Positions 19,358 through 28,416 of a DNA stretch of 64,000 bases are shown here, piece after piece. Source of the stretch: an uncultured Bacteroidota bacterium (GTDB lineage: Bacteria; Bacteroidota; Bacteroidia; Bacteroidales; P3); assembly GCA_902800395.1 (NCBI GenBank), contig CADCEC010000003.1, forward strand, positions 1-64,000, read 5' to 3'. The notes under the pieces are model-generated. The model searched no databases. It was given only the letters and a program-made list of their open reading frames with translations, and had not been told where the DNA came from. The first letter of the stretch is position 1. Each line of letters starts with the position of its first letter. The position numbers and the translations under genes were made by a program.

Positions 19358-20668
19358 TTATTTCTTTTTGGTACCAGGAATGAGGTTCAAAATCTGCTTG
19401 ATAGGCATGCAGTATTCCTCTGAAGCCTCCTGACAACGGGTGGTTTCCAGAATACGCTCTGCGCACTTCACCATTGCAGGATAAGCGGAACGTAACATGT
19501 GGTTTGCATAAATCACGATATTGATACCCCACTCTGCAAGCTCAGCCTCAGTGAACTGACCGTAAGTAGTAGGAACAGCCACAATTGGAGTGTGGTTATC
19601 CACCTCACGGAAACGCTGGCAGAACTCCTTGATGTCCTGACCATCCTTGTTCTTAGAGTGAATCATAATGCCATCTGCACCAGCTGCAACGTAAGCGTGA
19701 CAACGCTCCAGAGCGTCTTCAACAGGTTTGCCTGCTATTAGAGACTCGCAACGGGCAATAATCATGAAGTCACGGGTAACCTGTGCTTCCTTACCAGCCT
19801 GAATCTTTGAGCAGAATCCTTCAATGGTGTCCTGAGTCTGTACAGCATCCGTGCCAAAGAGTGAATTCTGTTTTAAGCCAACCTTATCTTCAATGATAAC
19901 GGCTGACACGCCAAGACGCTCCAGCGTACGGACAGTGAACACAAAGTGCTCTGTCTTACCACCGGTGTCACCATCATAAATCACTGGCTTAGTGGTTACT
20001 TCAAGAGAGTCATTCAGGTCATGCAGACGAGTTGTCAAGTCAACGGCCTCAATGTCAGGCTTGCCCTTGCTGGTAGAGTCTGTAAGGGAGCTTGCCCACA
20101 TACCATCAAACTCACGAATTTCATTACCCACCTCAACCTTTGTATGCTCAATGATAAGACCGGTCAATCCACAGTGTGACTCCATGATACGCACAATGGG
20201 CTTTGCCGTAATCAAGCGACGGAGGCTCTTTAAGCGTGCCTGAGGTGTAGTGCCAAGTGATTCGAGTTCCTCTGCAAGGCCACTTGAGGTGATACCTTTG
20301 GTATAAGGAATCTCGATCACCTTACCGCCAAGGCCTTCCATTACCTTGAACACCTCATCACGGATGTATTTATCCGGGCCTTCCAACCAGTCGTCTCCAT
20401 GGATGATGTAGTCGGGTTTATACTTGACTAGATTGGGAACATAACTCCAATCATCCTGAGGCACCACATCCGATACACCATGGATAGAACGAACCACCGT
20501 CTCACGTTGTTCATATGTCAGATACGGAAGGCGTTTGTGCGTTGCAATAGCCTTGTCCGTGTAAAGGCCAATGATTACATCTCCGTACTTGGCACCCTCG
20601 TTAATGATATTGATAAGGCCAGGGTGCATAATGTCGGCTATCATGCCGAGATAAACTTTCTTTGCCAT
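19358..20668 (-). CDS. aepX: PEP mutase with N-terminal cytidylyltransferase-like domain
   Basis: A 436-residue fusion. Residues ~1-140 resemble a cytidylyltransferase ('VYLGMIADIMHPGLINII', 'LPYLTYEQRETVV', 'GDDWLEGPDKYI', 'YTKGITSSGL'). Residues ~150-436 are phosphoenolpyruvate mutase with the diagnostic EDKxxxxxNS motif 'EDKVGLKQNS' (260-269) and substrate residues in 'YDGDTGGKTEHF'. It makes phosphonopyruvate from PEP, the entry step to phosphonates. The N-terminal HxGH motif is altered: 'HPGL' replaces the second His, so cytidylyltransferase activity is uncertain. A separate CTP transferase gene follows upstream. Confidence 0.94.
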   Translation of the reverse strand: MAKKVYLGMIADIMHPGLINIINEGAKYGDVIIGLYTDKAIATHKRLPYLTYEQRETVVRSIHGVSDVVPQDDWSYVPNLVKYKPDYIIHGDDWLEGPDKYIRDEVFKVMEGLGGKVIEIPYTKGITSSGLAEELESLGTTPQARLKSLRRLITAKPIVRIMESHCGLTGLIIEHTKVEVGNEIREFDGMWASSLTDSTSKGKPDIEAVDLTTRLHDLNDSLEVTTKPVIYDGDTGGKTEHFVFTVRTLERLGVSAVIIEDKVGLKQNSLFGTDAVQTQDTIEGFCSKIQAGKEAQVTRDFMIIARCESLIAGKPVEDALERCHAYVAAGADGIMIHSKNKDGQDIKEFCQRFREVDNHTPIVAVPTTYGQFTEAELAEWGINIVIYANHMLRSAYPAMVKCAERILETTRCQEASEEYCMPIKQILNLIPGTKKK

Positions 20669-20686
20669 ATTATTGTATTTTGTTAT

Positions 20687-21403
20687 TTATACTTGAATGT
20701 TTTCTTCAGCGTATTTAAGGTCTTGCTCATCATCTATTTCATACCATTGAAGGTTCTCAAGTTTAAGAACATTCATAGGAATGATTCGCTTGGATACATC
20801 CAGTAACTGGAATTCATAGCCCAACTTAGGCTTCTCAGCAACAATCTTTTCGTATTCTGAGCAGAGAATCTTGTAGAAAGCATTGCTTATCTTATGAATA
20901 CCCACTAACTCTCCCGAAGGAGTGATTTCATCCACGTTAACGGAACAATTAATCAGTTCACATTTCTCGTTCATCTGCACATAGTATTGATCCTGGAACT
21001 TAGTAACGGGTGTAATTAGCATAGCAGAATCAAATGCGCAATTAATCAGTTCTGTAACTGCTTTCTTTTCAAACACCAAATCAGACTCGAACAACAGGAA
21101 GTCAGCATCCCCTATTACTTTACGACAATTCCAAAATGTGTACATACTGTTGGTCTCAGCAAAACGAGGCGAGAATACACATTGTACTTTTCCAGGATAC
21201 TCTTTCTCCAATGCCTCATACCACTCCTTGTGATAACCAGTACCAATGATAATCTTCTCAATACCGGCATCAAACATGGTTTCAATGGCACGGATTACCA
21301 TTGGCTTGCCTTTGAATGGAATGAATCCTTTGGGCTTTAATTCGGTTTGCTCACCGAAGCGGGTTCCCATGCCCGCTGCCATGATTACTGCTAAATTTAT
21401 CAT
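20687..21403 (-). CDS. CTP:phosphonate/phosphocholine cytidylyltransferase-like
   Basis: A 238-residue sugar-nucleotidyltransferase-type enzyme of the LicC/PntC group. The signature 'AVIMAAGMGTRFGE' is followed by 'KPKGFIPFKGKPM'. Other marks: 'SMYTFWNCRKVIGDADFLLF' and 'ESDLVF'. Next to PEP mutase it most plausibly makes CMP-2-aminoethylphosphonate for the LicD transferase. PntC-type enzymes of this role are known from other PEP mutase operons. An ordinary sugar or CDP-choline donor cannot be excluded. Confidence 0.8.
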   Translation of the reverse strand: MINLAVIMAAGMGTRFGEQTELKPKGFIPFKGKPMVIRAIETMFDAGIEKIIIGTGYHKEWYEALEKEYPGKVQCVFSPRFAETNSMYTFWNCRKVIGDADFLLFESDLVFEKKAVTELINCAFDSAMLITPVTKFQDQYYVQMNEKCELINCSVNVDEITPSGELVGIHKISNAFYKILCSEYEKIVAEKPKLGYEFQLLDVSKRIIPMNVLKLENLQWYEIDDEQDLKYAEENIQV

Positions 21404-21413
21404 CTCAATTGTA

Positions 21414-22589
21414 CTACGCTTTCAGTATTGAATCAATAATACTATATTCTTTTTTTGCGGTTTCTTCCCATGTAAAATGCTTAACTAAATCAGGATCTGA
21501 TCTTTTCTCAATTTTCAGACGCGCATCTATCTTACGAGCCATTTTTAATTCAAACTCGGGGTCTGATAAAGGGACTGTGTTCTCTTCCCCTATCGCTTCT
21601 GGGATACCACCGACTCGTGAGCCAACCGCATAACAACCACATTTTAATGCCTCTATTAACACCAATCCAAACCCCTCATTTTTGCTTGGAAGTACCAGGA
21701 CATTTGCAATATTCATATAATCAGGGATAGTTTCAGGAGACTGATTTCCCCAAAAAACAATATCCAAATTAGAAGTTTTACTAATTAATTCTTCTCTATA
21801 ACTGCCGTCGCCTACTACCCAAAAAAGTACATTCTTTTCCATTTTGGCGACATAACTAAAAATAGAAGGAAGGGATAATACGTTCTTTACTCTATTTAGG
21901 TTTCCACAAAACATTACAACAAGCCTATCCTCAGCTCTATAAGCCTTTTTTAATTCATTACGTTTTTCGTCAGAATAAGAAAAGAAATTATTCGACACAC
22001 CATTGTAAAGCACAGCCTTTTTCCCCATTTTAGTAATATTACACGACACCTCCATAAGATTCTTGCTTACAAAAAAATTACAAGAAGCATCTTCTAATAG
22101 TATTTTTGTTCTATTAAAGTAGTATGTGCTTAAAAAAGGATTAGTATGTATATCAGATCCATGCCACGTGCAGATAAATGGTATTTTATCTCTTTGAGAG
22201 ATGATACGAGCTATCCAACTTGTATAGAATGAATGTGCCATCACTGTATCGTATCCTTTTATCCTATCTGCTGCTATTTTTTGATACCTATTTGCAAATA
22301 GTGGAGCTTTATTAAACTTTACTGACAATATATAGTCTGTGAGCATAAATGGTCGCCAAAAAACACGATAGTTAATTCCATCAATATCAACATTATCTAC
22401 CCTTTTCACCTTAGGCGTTTTTCGCAACAACCGAACATACCAAGGTTCATATACATTAATCACGAATATGTCAATATTGAAATCTGCAATCTCATATAGA
22501 CATCTTATTCTATTCCGAATTGCATTAAACATTCCCCTTCTTCTATATATATCGTCATCGAAGATAACTGCTACTTTATTTACTTGCAT
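21414..22589 (-). CDS. Family 4 (GT-B) glycosyltransferase
   Basis: A GT-B glycosyltransferase starting at the ATG at 22589 ('MQVNKVAVIFDDDIYRRRG'). An alternative TTG at 22622 would read through a (TTTG)5 tract. Seen: 'RLVVMFCGNLNRVKNVLSL', 'LFWVVGDGSYREELI', and 'VLVLPSKNEGFGLVLIEALK' with the E-x7-E donor site, then 'AVGSRVGGIPEAI'. The tetranucleotide tract directly upstream may make expression variable. It adds one sugar to the repeat unit. Confidence 0.85.
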   Translation of the reverse strand: MQVNKVAVIFDDDIYRRRGMFNAIRNRIRCLYEIADFNIDIFVINVYEPWYVRLLRKTPKVKRVDNVDIDGINYRVFWRPFMLTDYILSVKFNKAPLFANRYQKIAADRIKGYDTVMAHSFYTSWIARIISQRDKIPFICTWHGSDIHTNPFLSTYYFNRTKILLEDASCNFFVSKNLMEVSCNITKMGKKAVLYNGVSNNFFSYSDEKRNELKKAYRAEDRLVVMFCGNLNRVKNVLSLPSIFSYVAKMEKNVLFWVVGDGSYREELISKTSNLDIVFWGNQSPETIPDYMNIANVLVLPSKNEGFGLVLIEALKCGCYAVGSRVGGIPEAIGEENTVPLSDPEFELKMARKIDARLKIEKRSDPDLVKHFTWEETAKKEYSIIDSILKA

Positions 22590-22603
22590 ATAGGTACAAA
22601 TAA

Positions 22604-22623
22604 CAAACAAACAAACAAACAAA
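22604..22623 (-). repeat. Tetranucleotide tract (TTTG)5
   Basis: Five perfect TTTG units (coding strand) fill the space between the TAG stop of the polymerase gene and the ATG of the glycosyltransferase, ending 14 bp before that ATG, where a ribosome binding site would lie. Change in copy number would alter spacing, or shift frame if translation began at the TTG at 22622. Confidence 0.85.
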
Positions 22624-23859
22624 CTAAACTTGGCTCATTTTAACATAATTCTTGTTGCGCGCATTATAAATATTTAACATGATAAAAATGGAAACAATTA
22701 CATCCATACTTATCAAACCCTTATTAAGGAATATCACGCACATTCCGAACAAAATAAAAACCTCGAATTTTTTAAAACCCGCTAACTTACATAACATATA
22801 TTGAATTATACAATATATGACAAGGCCTGGTATACCATACCCCCAAATAAGACGCCATATTCCTATATCAATCCCTTTATAATAAGCCATTGTTGGATGC
22901 TGTGGATCAGCCATTTTTGCATCACCCAAAATCCAGGTAACAAGTTCTAATGGTTTTTCAAATCCGCCTACGTATCTTTCTACATCTTGATTCCTGGAAG
23001 GGTCAAAAAGCAAGAACACCCTGTCAAAAACCAATTCAAAAAGTGGGTTGGACTCCAAATATTTGACGTAAAAATCATAAGATATAACACCAACTATAAC
23101 GATTCCAATTAGAACAAGAAATTTTGTCTTTGATAATAGTTTACCTCCCATTAGCAAATGTGTGACAAATGCCACAACTCCAACGAGAGCAGTTCTCGCA
23201 ACCATAACTCCAATGGACGCAATAATCACAAAACTAATCAAAAGAATAAAAACTTCAAATTTAGACTTGGCACTAATCAGAAGGGTTGAAATATAAAAAA
23301 GAACCACCCCCAAGAAAACGCCTCCTCCAAAAAAACGAACACCAATGCCCATCATTCTCGCCTCGTAATTGACACTGTCAAGAGAATCAGCCGCTAGGTC
23401 AGTAAATCTCAGTAGACCAAAAATAATTGACTGTACAGATGGTGTCAAAAAAAGGAAAAGGGTGAATAAGCATTCAAATAATGATACCCATACAACACAT
23501 CGCATCATGCTATAAGTATCGTAATCCTTCCGCTGTAAGCGACAAAAAAAGGTTACAGCCGCATATGAAGACAAAAAAGAGAGTAAAACAGAAATAGGGT
23601 ATTTAATTAATGTGGCATCAAAATAAGAGTTATAAAAAGAAGAAACTACAATCCAAAACAAAAAAACTACAAAACAAAGAAATAAACTATGCCAGCTTCT
23701 TCTTTGTCTTTTAGTTAGAGCTATTTTATGATAGTCCTTAATCATAAGATAAAGACCGGTAATAGCAAATATATGCCGTAGTCGAATTGGCAAGAAGCTT
23801 GGTTCGATTGAAAACAAGGCTATATATAAAATCAAATACCCTAATACTTTCCTTAACAT
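22624..23859 (-). CDS. wzy: O-antigen/capsule polymerase (Wzy-like)
   Basis: A 411-residue polytopic membrane protein with about ten hydrophobic segments and a large periplasmic loop ('RVFLLFDPSRNQDVERYVGG' to 'DPQHPTMAYYKGIDIGIWRL') between late helices, as in Wzy polymerases and O-antigen ligases. It is the only such protein in the cluster, and a Wzx flippase is present, so polymerisation of the repeat unit is the likely role. Sequence conservation in this family is too low to tell polymerase from ligase by eye. Confidence 0.75.
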   Translation of the reverse strand: MLRKVLGYLILYIALFSIEPSFLPIRLRHIFAITGLYLMIKDYHKIALTKRQRRSWHSLFLCFVVFLFWIVVSSFYNSYFDATLIKYPISVLLSFLSSYAAVTFFCRLQRKDYDTYSMMRCVVWVSLFECLFTLFLFLTPSVQSIIFGLLRFTDLAADSLDSVNYEARMMGIGVRFFGGGVFLGVVLFYISTLLISAKSKFEVFILLISFVIIASIGVMVARTALVGVVAFVTHLLMGGKLLSKTKFLVLIGIVIVGVISYDFYVKYLESNPLFELVFDRVFLLFDPSRNQDVERYVGGFEKPLELVTWILGDAKMADPQHPTMAYYKGIDIGIWRLIWGYGIPGLVIYCIIQYMLCKLAGFKKFEVFILFGMCVIFLNKGLISMDVIVSIFIMLNIYNARNKNYVKMSQV

Positions 23860-23860
23860 A

Positions 23861-24880
23861 TCATCTAATGAGTTTCAAGATAAAAACTTTTATAGATACA
23901 TACAATTTGAACGGAATGTAAATAAACCTAGGGCACGAATAATTCATATTCAATTTTGAAAAATCAAAAGTTAAATTGGGATTATATGTTTCACGAAGCC
24001 CTGCTACTTGAGCATGAGATTTATAATTAAGTAGTATATTTGAAACAAAATCAGACACTCGGCATTTCTTTAGAATCTGCCTCTTTAAGTAAAAATCATT
24101 CACCGTAAACAATTCTAGTATCTCCTGTTTCATAGAAGCATTTTTCCCAACCCTATAAACTGCCAAGATGTCGGAATACATATAAAAACGAAAGATGGAC
24201 ATAAGTTGAATTGCAGTGCAGTAATCTGATGTTGGGTAATAATCACTATTATAGCCACCAACAGCTTCCATAGCTTCTCTACGAAACAAACCACCAGAAG
24301 GAGTCCCTGGCCAAAATGACACATAGTTTTCAATATCTAAGATTCGACGCAATTTTGGCCTACTTATATGAGGAATGATCAATTCACCATAGTTACACTT
24401 ATCCTCAAACCACTTTATTTTTTTAGGCTGCAAACAATCGATTTTTCTGTTTTTTAATAGAGGTACACAAGTTTTCAGGTAATTTGGCAATAATATATCG
24501 TCATCATGCAGCAATAATACATATTCCGACTTCGGTATCTCAAAACACCTGTTTTGATTCCCAAACATTCCTGTGTTTTCATTATTCTTGTAATACAGGA
24601 GTTTATCATTATTATAAGACCTTATCAACTGCTCTGTTTCTGTGCCATCAACAGGATCATTATCCACCACCATCACACAGTAGTCGTCATACCCTTCTTG
24701 TGCCAAAGCACTGTCAATGGCATCTTTCAACGTATCGGGTCTATTGTATGTGGGTATGCTTATTGTTACGAGAACCTTTGACAATAAATGTTCGTTCCCA
24801 GATATGCATCTCCAACCAATATGTGCGAACTTAGAAAAATTGTCAACATGCTTATAAAAATCAGTAGATGCGTCAACCAT
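23861..24880 (-). CDS. Family 2 glycosyltransferase
   Basis: A 339-residue GT-A glycosyltransferase with about 36 extra N-terminal residues before the usual 'VTISIPTYNRPDTLKDAI'. Seen: 'CVMVVDNDPVDGTETEQLI' and the DxD-like 'YVLLLHDDDILLPNYL', then 'WPGTPSGGLFRREAMEAVGGY'. It is packed one base from the polymerase gene and 2 bp from the epimerase gene. Confidence 0.85.
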   Translation of the reverse strand: MVDASTDFYKHVDNFSKFAHIGWRCISGNEHLLSKVLVTISIPTYNRPDTLKDAIDSALAQEGYDDYCVMVVDNDPVDGTETEQLIRSYNNDKLLYYKNNENTGMFGNQNRCFEIPKSEYVLLLHDDDILLPNYLKTCVPLLKNRKIDCLQPKKIKWFEDKCNYGELIIPHISRPKLRRILDIENYVSFWPGTPSGGLFRREAMEAVGGYNSDYYPTSDYCTAIQLMSIFRFYMYSDILAVYRVGKNASMKQEILELFTVNDFYLKRQILKKCRVSDFVSNILLNYKSHAQVAGLRETYNPNLTFDFSKLNMNYSCPRFIYIPFKLYVSIKVFILKLIR

Positions 24881-24882
24881 AT

Positions 24883-25449
24883 TTATATATTGTTTCGGTA
24901 ATCTTTCAAACTCATTAACTTCTTATCCTTCTCTGAGATAATCAAGTTTCCTTCTCCACCAATCAAATCCATAGGCCATTCAATAGCAAGATCTGGATCA
25001 TTGTACATAATACCAGAATCACCTTCGCCATAGAAAACTTCTCCACATTTATAAGAAACAACAGAGTCCTCTATCACGAGATAGCCGTGACCAAAGTACT
25101 GCGGGATGTAAAGCTCAACCTGATTATCTCCCGTAAGATGAAAACCTCTCCATTGGCCAAAGGTAGGTGAATCTGGACGCAGGTCAGCAATCACATCATA
25201 TACATGACCACTGATGCAACGCACCAACTTTGCCTGCTGCTTAACCAACTGGAAGTGCATAGCGCGAATGACACCACGTTTGGAGATGGTATAGAACACC
25301 TCTTTCAATTCATGCTCAATGCCGTTTGCTTTGAACATATCAATGTTGTAGTCCTTCACGAACCCACCACGTTCATCCGTTGCGTAAAACGGCTGAATCT
25401 TATATGCTCCTTTGAGGTCAAGTTCCTCAAAACTAAATTTCGTTATCAT
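24883..25449 (-). CDS. RmlC-like nucleotide-sugar 3,5-epimerase
   Basis: A 188-residue cupin of the dTDP-4-dehydrorhamnose 3,5-epimerase family. The catalytic His lies in 'GVIRAMHFQ', and 'VYDVIADLRPDSPTFGQW', 'IPQYFGHGYLV' and 'YNDPDLAIEWP' are family landmarks. It is linked to rfbF/rfbG-type CDP-glucose genes rather than to the dTDP genes, so CDP-4-keto-6-deoxyglucose is the likely substrate (inference). It overlaps the reductase gene by one base. Confidence 0.82.
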   Translation of the reverse strand: MITKFSFEELDLKGAYKIQPFYATDERGGFVKDYNIDMFKANGIEHELKEVFYTISKRGVIRAMHFQLVKQQAKLVRCISGHVYDVIADLRPDSPTFGQWRGFHLTGDNQVELYIPQYFGHGYLVIEDSVVSYKCGEVFYGEGDSGIMYNDPDLAIEWPMDLIGGEGNLIISEKDKKLMSLKDYRNNI

Positions 25450-26375
25450 TATTGCTCAATTGTTTTTAACCAGTCCATTGTCATCTTGGTTCCCTCTCCA
25501 AAAGGAACATCAATCTCAAAACCGCAGTCATTCTTAATGGCATCAATACTGAATGTGCTCAACGGCATATTGGTTCCAGTAAATGGCACATCACCAAACA
25601 ACGGCTTAGCCTCTGGACCGCAGGCTGCTACCATCTCAAGAATGAACTCCTTCAACGGTCTTGCATTGCCACTACCTATCATATATTCACAGAAAGGCTT
25701 ACCCTTCTCCGCAACAAGATAGAATGCCTTGGCCACATCACTCACATACACAAAATCGTAGTTCTGTGTTGCCGCCGTGAACTGAAGAGATTCGCCATTG
25801 ATAATCTTACGCAAAGTGGTATTAACAAAACGAGGAGAGAACTCACCGACACCGTAAGCATTGGTAATCATTGGCCACAACAAATCAATACCAATGTTGG
25901 CAGCTACACTCTTGCACATGCAATGAGCAATATACTTACCCATACCATAAATGTAAGCCATACCAGGATGGCTACCCTGTGAATGGATTGCGGCCTCCAC
26001 CTCATACTCCATGATGCTACCAGCACAGACAAAACGGGTGCAACCCAATTCCTTTGCTGCCTTTAGGCACTCAACCGTATTCAGAGCATTCTGCATCTGG
26101 AGGTTATAATCCACACGTGCTGGGCCTGCAGAACCCGCCCAGGCAAAATGAATGAATGTGTCATACACTCCCTGAGGTATCTTTTCCATCATAGACTTAA
26201 TATCAGTGATATCACACTGCATATAAGTCAGGTTTTTATGCTCCTTCAGGCGACGAGGCTCTGGTCCCATATCAAGGGCAAGAACGGTCTTACCATTATT
26301 CAAAAAATGCTGTACTGTGTAGCTGCCTACAAAACCATCAGCACCGGTTATGATTACTTTTTCCATATTATCCAA
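25449..26375 (-). CDS. NAD-dependent nucleotide-sugar epimerase/reductase
   Basis: A 308-residue extended SDR. Seen: 'VIITGADGFVGSYTVQHFL' (GxxGxxG), 'IHFAWAGSAG' and the catalytic Tyr/Lys in 'YIYGMGKYIAHC'. Next to rfbG and the epimerase it probably reduces the 4-keto group to give the final CDP-6-deoxyhexose. The start overlaps the rfbG stop by 8 bp, so coupling is likely. A second ATG three codons in (MEKV) is possible. Confidence 0.82.
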   Translation of the reverse strand: MDNMEKVIITGADGFVGSYTVQHFLNNGKTVLALDMGPEPRRLKEHKNLTYMQCDITDIKSMMEKIPQGVYDTFIHFAWAGSAGPARVDYNLQMQNALNTVECLKAAKELGCTRFVCAGSIMEYEVEAAIHSQGSHPGMAYIYGMGKYIAHCMCKSVAANIGIDLLWPMITNAYGVGEFSPRFVNTTLRKIINGESLQFTAATQNYDFVYVSDVAKAFYLVAEKGKPFCEYMIGSGNARPLKEFILEMVAACGPEAKPLFGDVPFTGTNMPLSTFSIDAIKNDCGFEIDVPFGEGTKMTMDWLKTIEQ

Positions 26376-27444
26376 TGTATTTATTTATTTCGTCAACACA
26401 AATACTATATACATCCTCATTCTTGTATCGTTTGTACCAATCAGAAGTCAGGATGGCTGTCTGTGTAGCGTCTAATCTGGGTTTCCAACCCATACGAGTC
26501 TTAGCCTTGGTAATATCAAGCATCAGGAGATTAGCTTCATGTAAAGCATTAGGATCTGATACATCCTTCAACTCACCATAGCCAAAATTCTTGATCATGG
26601 CACTTGCCACTTCCCATACGGTCAGGACACTCTCCTGCTCAGGTCCAAAATTCCAACCTTCACAATACTCCGTAGGATACTCCCACATCTTCTGAGCAAG
26701 CAACATATAACCACTCAGGGGCTCCAGAACATGCTCCCAAGGACGTACGGCTTTCGGGCTGCGGATGTCAATGGGCTTACCTGCCTCCAATGCACGGATG
26801 CAATCAGGGATAATGCGGTCTTTGGCCCAATCACCACCACCAATCACATTACCGGCACGTACACTGGCAAGACTAACATGATGCTTCTTTCCATAATCAT
26901 CTGGATTGAAGAAACTTCTGCGCCAGCTCTGGATAGCAATCTCACAAGCGCCTTTGCTGGAGCTATAGGGATCATAGCCGCCAAAGGGATCATCCTCCTT
27001 ATAGCCTCTCATCTGCTCCTTGTTATCATAGCACTTGTCAGTGGTTATCATCACACCTACTTTCACGCTTTCCGTTGCACGAATGGCTTCCATGATGTTG
27101 ATAGTTCCCATCACATTGGTCTGGTAGGTCTCTACAGGGATTTCATAACTAAGACGCACCAGGGGCTGTGCAGCAAGATGGAAGACAATCTCAGGCTGGT
27201 ACTGAGCGAAGATTTCTTTCATCTTCTCTCCGTCACGAATATCAGCACGGATGTCTGCCTTAATCTTTTTACCAATGCCAGAGAGGACAAAGTTGTCCTT
27301 CTCGCTGTAGGGTTCCAGACCTACACCTACCACCTCTGCACCCAGTTCGTGAAGCCAGATGGAGAGCCAGGATCCCTTGAAACCGGTATGGCCGGTTACA
27401 AGGACTTTCTTGCCTTTATAAAAACCATTAAATATGTCTATCAT
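26368..27444 (-). CDS. rfbG: CDP-glucose 4,6-dehydratase
   Basis: A 358-residue SDR that turns CDP-glucose into CDP-4-keto-6-deoxyglucose. Seen: 'KKVLVTGHTGFKGSWLSIWL' (cofactor motif), 'FHLAAQPLVRLSYEIPVET' (RfbG-specific), 'MITTDKCYDNKE' and 'DPYSSSKGACEIAI' with the catalytic Tyr/Lys. Family length fits. It follows the acyltransferase gene with a 17-bp overlap. Confidence 0.93.
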   Translation of the reverse strand: MIDIFNGFYKGKKVLVTGHTGFKGSWLSIWLHELGAEVVGVGLEPYSEKDNFVLSGIGKKIKADIRADIRDGEKMKEIFAQYQPEIVFHLAAQPLVRLSYEIPVETYQTNVMGTINIMEAIRATESVKVGVMITTDKCYDNKEQMRGYKEDDPFGGYDPYSSSKGACEIAIQSWRRSFFNPDDYGKKHHVSLASVRAGNVIGGGDWAKDRIIPDCIRALEAGKPIDIRSPKAVRPWEHVLEPLSGYMLLAQKMWEYPTEYCEGWNFGPEQESVLTVWEVASAMIKNFGYGELKDVSDPNALHEANLLMLDITKAKTRMGWKPRLDATQTAILTSDWYKRYKNEDVYSICVDEINKYIG

Positions 27445-28414
27445 ATTTTCTTTGAATAATTCTATCTAACGAAAATAATACAACAAGCAACACAGTGAAG
27501 ACACTGAGGAACAACCATGTTCCTGTCATAAATGTTTTAAAAATCCCTATCAGTATCTCCAATACAACCCAATGGACGCAAAAGTAAAACATACTTCTTT
27601 GTCCGATAGAAGTAAGAATTTGCCCCCCCCCAGATGGCTTGATTCTACCTGTCATTTTGAACAAAACGTTCCACCCAACTATGGCACATAATGACAATAT
27701 GCAATAAATGAGATAGTACCCTTTTAATAGATTATTTGTCCTAAAATCCACAAACGACGGCCAGAGGTAATAAACTAAGGCCACGGGGATGCACATCAAT
27801 GCCAACCATTTATTTTCAGCGATGAACTGCTTTCTCCCAATACTATTGCCTAATGAATAGAAAAATAGCGCCAGAAAAACGTTTGCAATATAATACGGTT
27901 TAAAACCAGGTATTCTGGACAGGACAAGTCCTATTGAGACACCACACAATGCAATAATCCAAGGGTTTACCCTTAACTGTCTTAAGCCTGAATAGGTTAT
28001 ACGAACAACAAACAACGACAGTAAAAACCATAGCGGAGCATTGTCGGAGATAGCTCCTGCAACTAATAATCCGTGGAGATTAGAATATAAATACTGCGTG
28101 ATACTTCCATTAAATAACGCGATAAGAAAACCTACAACCAATCCTAAAATAGTCCACTGGAGCCATGGTCTTAACAACCGCTTGCTGCTTTTGGCAAAAA
28201 CCGTCCTCCAGCCCTCTTCTTTATGAAACATACCGGACTTAAAAAAGAACCATGGCATATACCAAAAGAAAAAAACAGAACAGTATTGGAAAGCAATATT
28301 TACTATTTCAGAAGGACTTACATGTGAAGTCAATGAAACGACATGCCCCATTATCATATAGATAATAAGCAGTCCGCATAAGCAATCGAGAGAGTTATCG
28401 CGCTCCTTTGTCAT
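27428..28414 (-). CDS. Acyltransferase 3 family membrane O-acetyltransferase
   Basis: A 328-residue polytopic protein of the acyltransferase-3 (OafA/NolL) family with about ten hydrophobic helices. The N-terminal 'RDNSLDCLCGLLIIYMIMGH' carries the conserved RxxxxD-type start and His. It likely O-acetylates the glycan from the membrane. The gene contains a run of nine G (coding strand) encoding part of 'SGGGQ', which could switch it on and off by slippage; it is in frame here. Packed 2 bp after rfbF. Confidence 0.85.
   Translation of the reverse strand: MTKERDNSLDCLCGLLIIYMIMGHVVSLTSHVSPSEIVNIAFQYCSVFFFWYMPWFFFKSGMFHKEEGWRTVFAKSSKRLLRPWLQWTILGLVVGFLIALFNGSITQYLYSNLHGLLVAGAISDNAPLWFLLSLFVVRITYSGLRQLRVNPWIIALCGVSIGLVLSRIPGFKPYYIANVFLALFFYSLGNSIGRKQFIAENKWLALMCIPVALVYYLWPSFVDFRTNNLLKGYYLIYCILSLCAIVGWNVLFKMTGRIKPSGGGQILTSIGQRSMFYFCVHWVVLEILIGIFKTFMTGTWLFLSVFTVLLVVLFSLDRIIQRKYDRHI
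27623..27631. repeat. Homopolymeric C9 tract inside acyltransferase gene
   Basis: Nine consecutive C on the plus strand (G9 on the coding strand), about 260 codons into the acyltransferase gene. It is by far the longest C/G run noticed in the coding part of the cluster. Gain or loss of one base would truncate the protein. Confidence 0.95.
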
Positions 28415-28416
28415 TA

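Noticed and set aside
22590..22622. TTG at 22,622 as start of the glycosyltransferase
   Set aside because: Would begin inside the tetranucleotide tract and add residues unlike family members; ATG at 22,589 gives the usual GT-B start.
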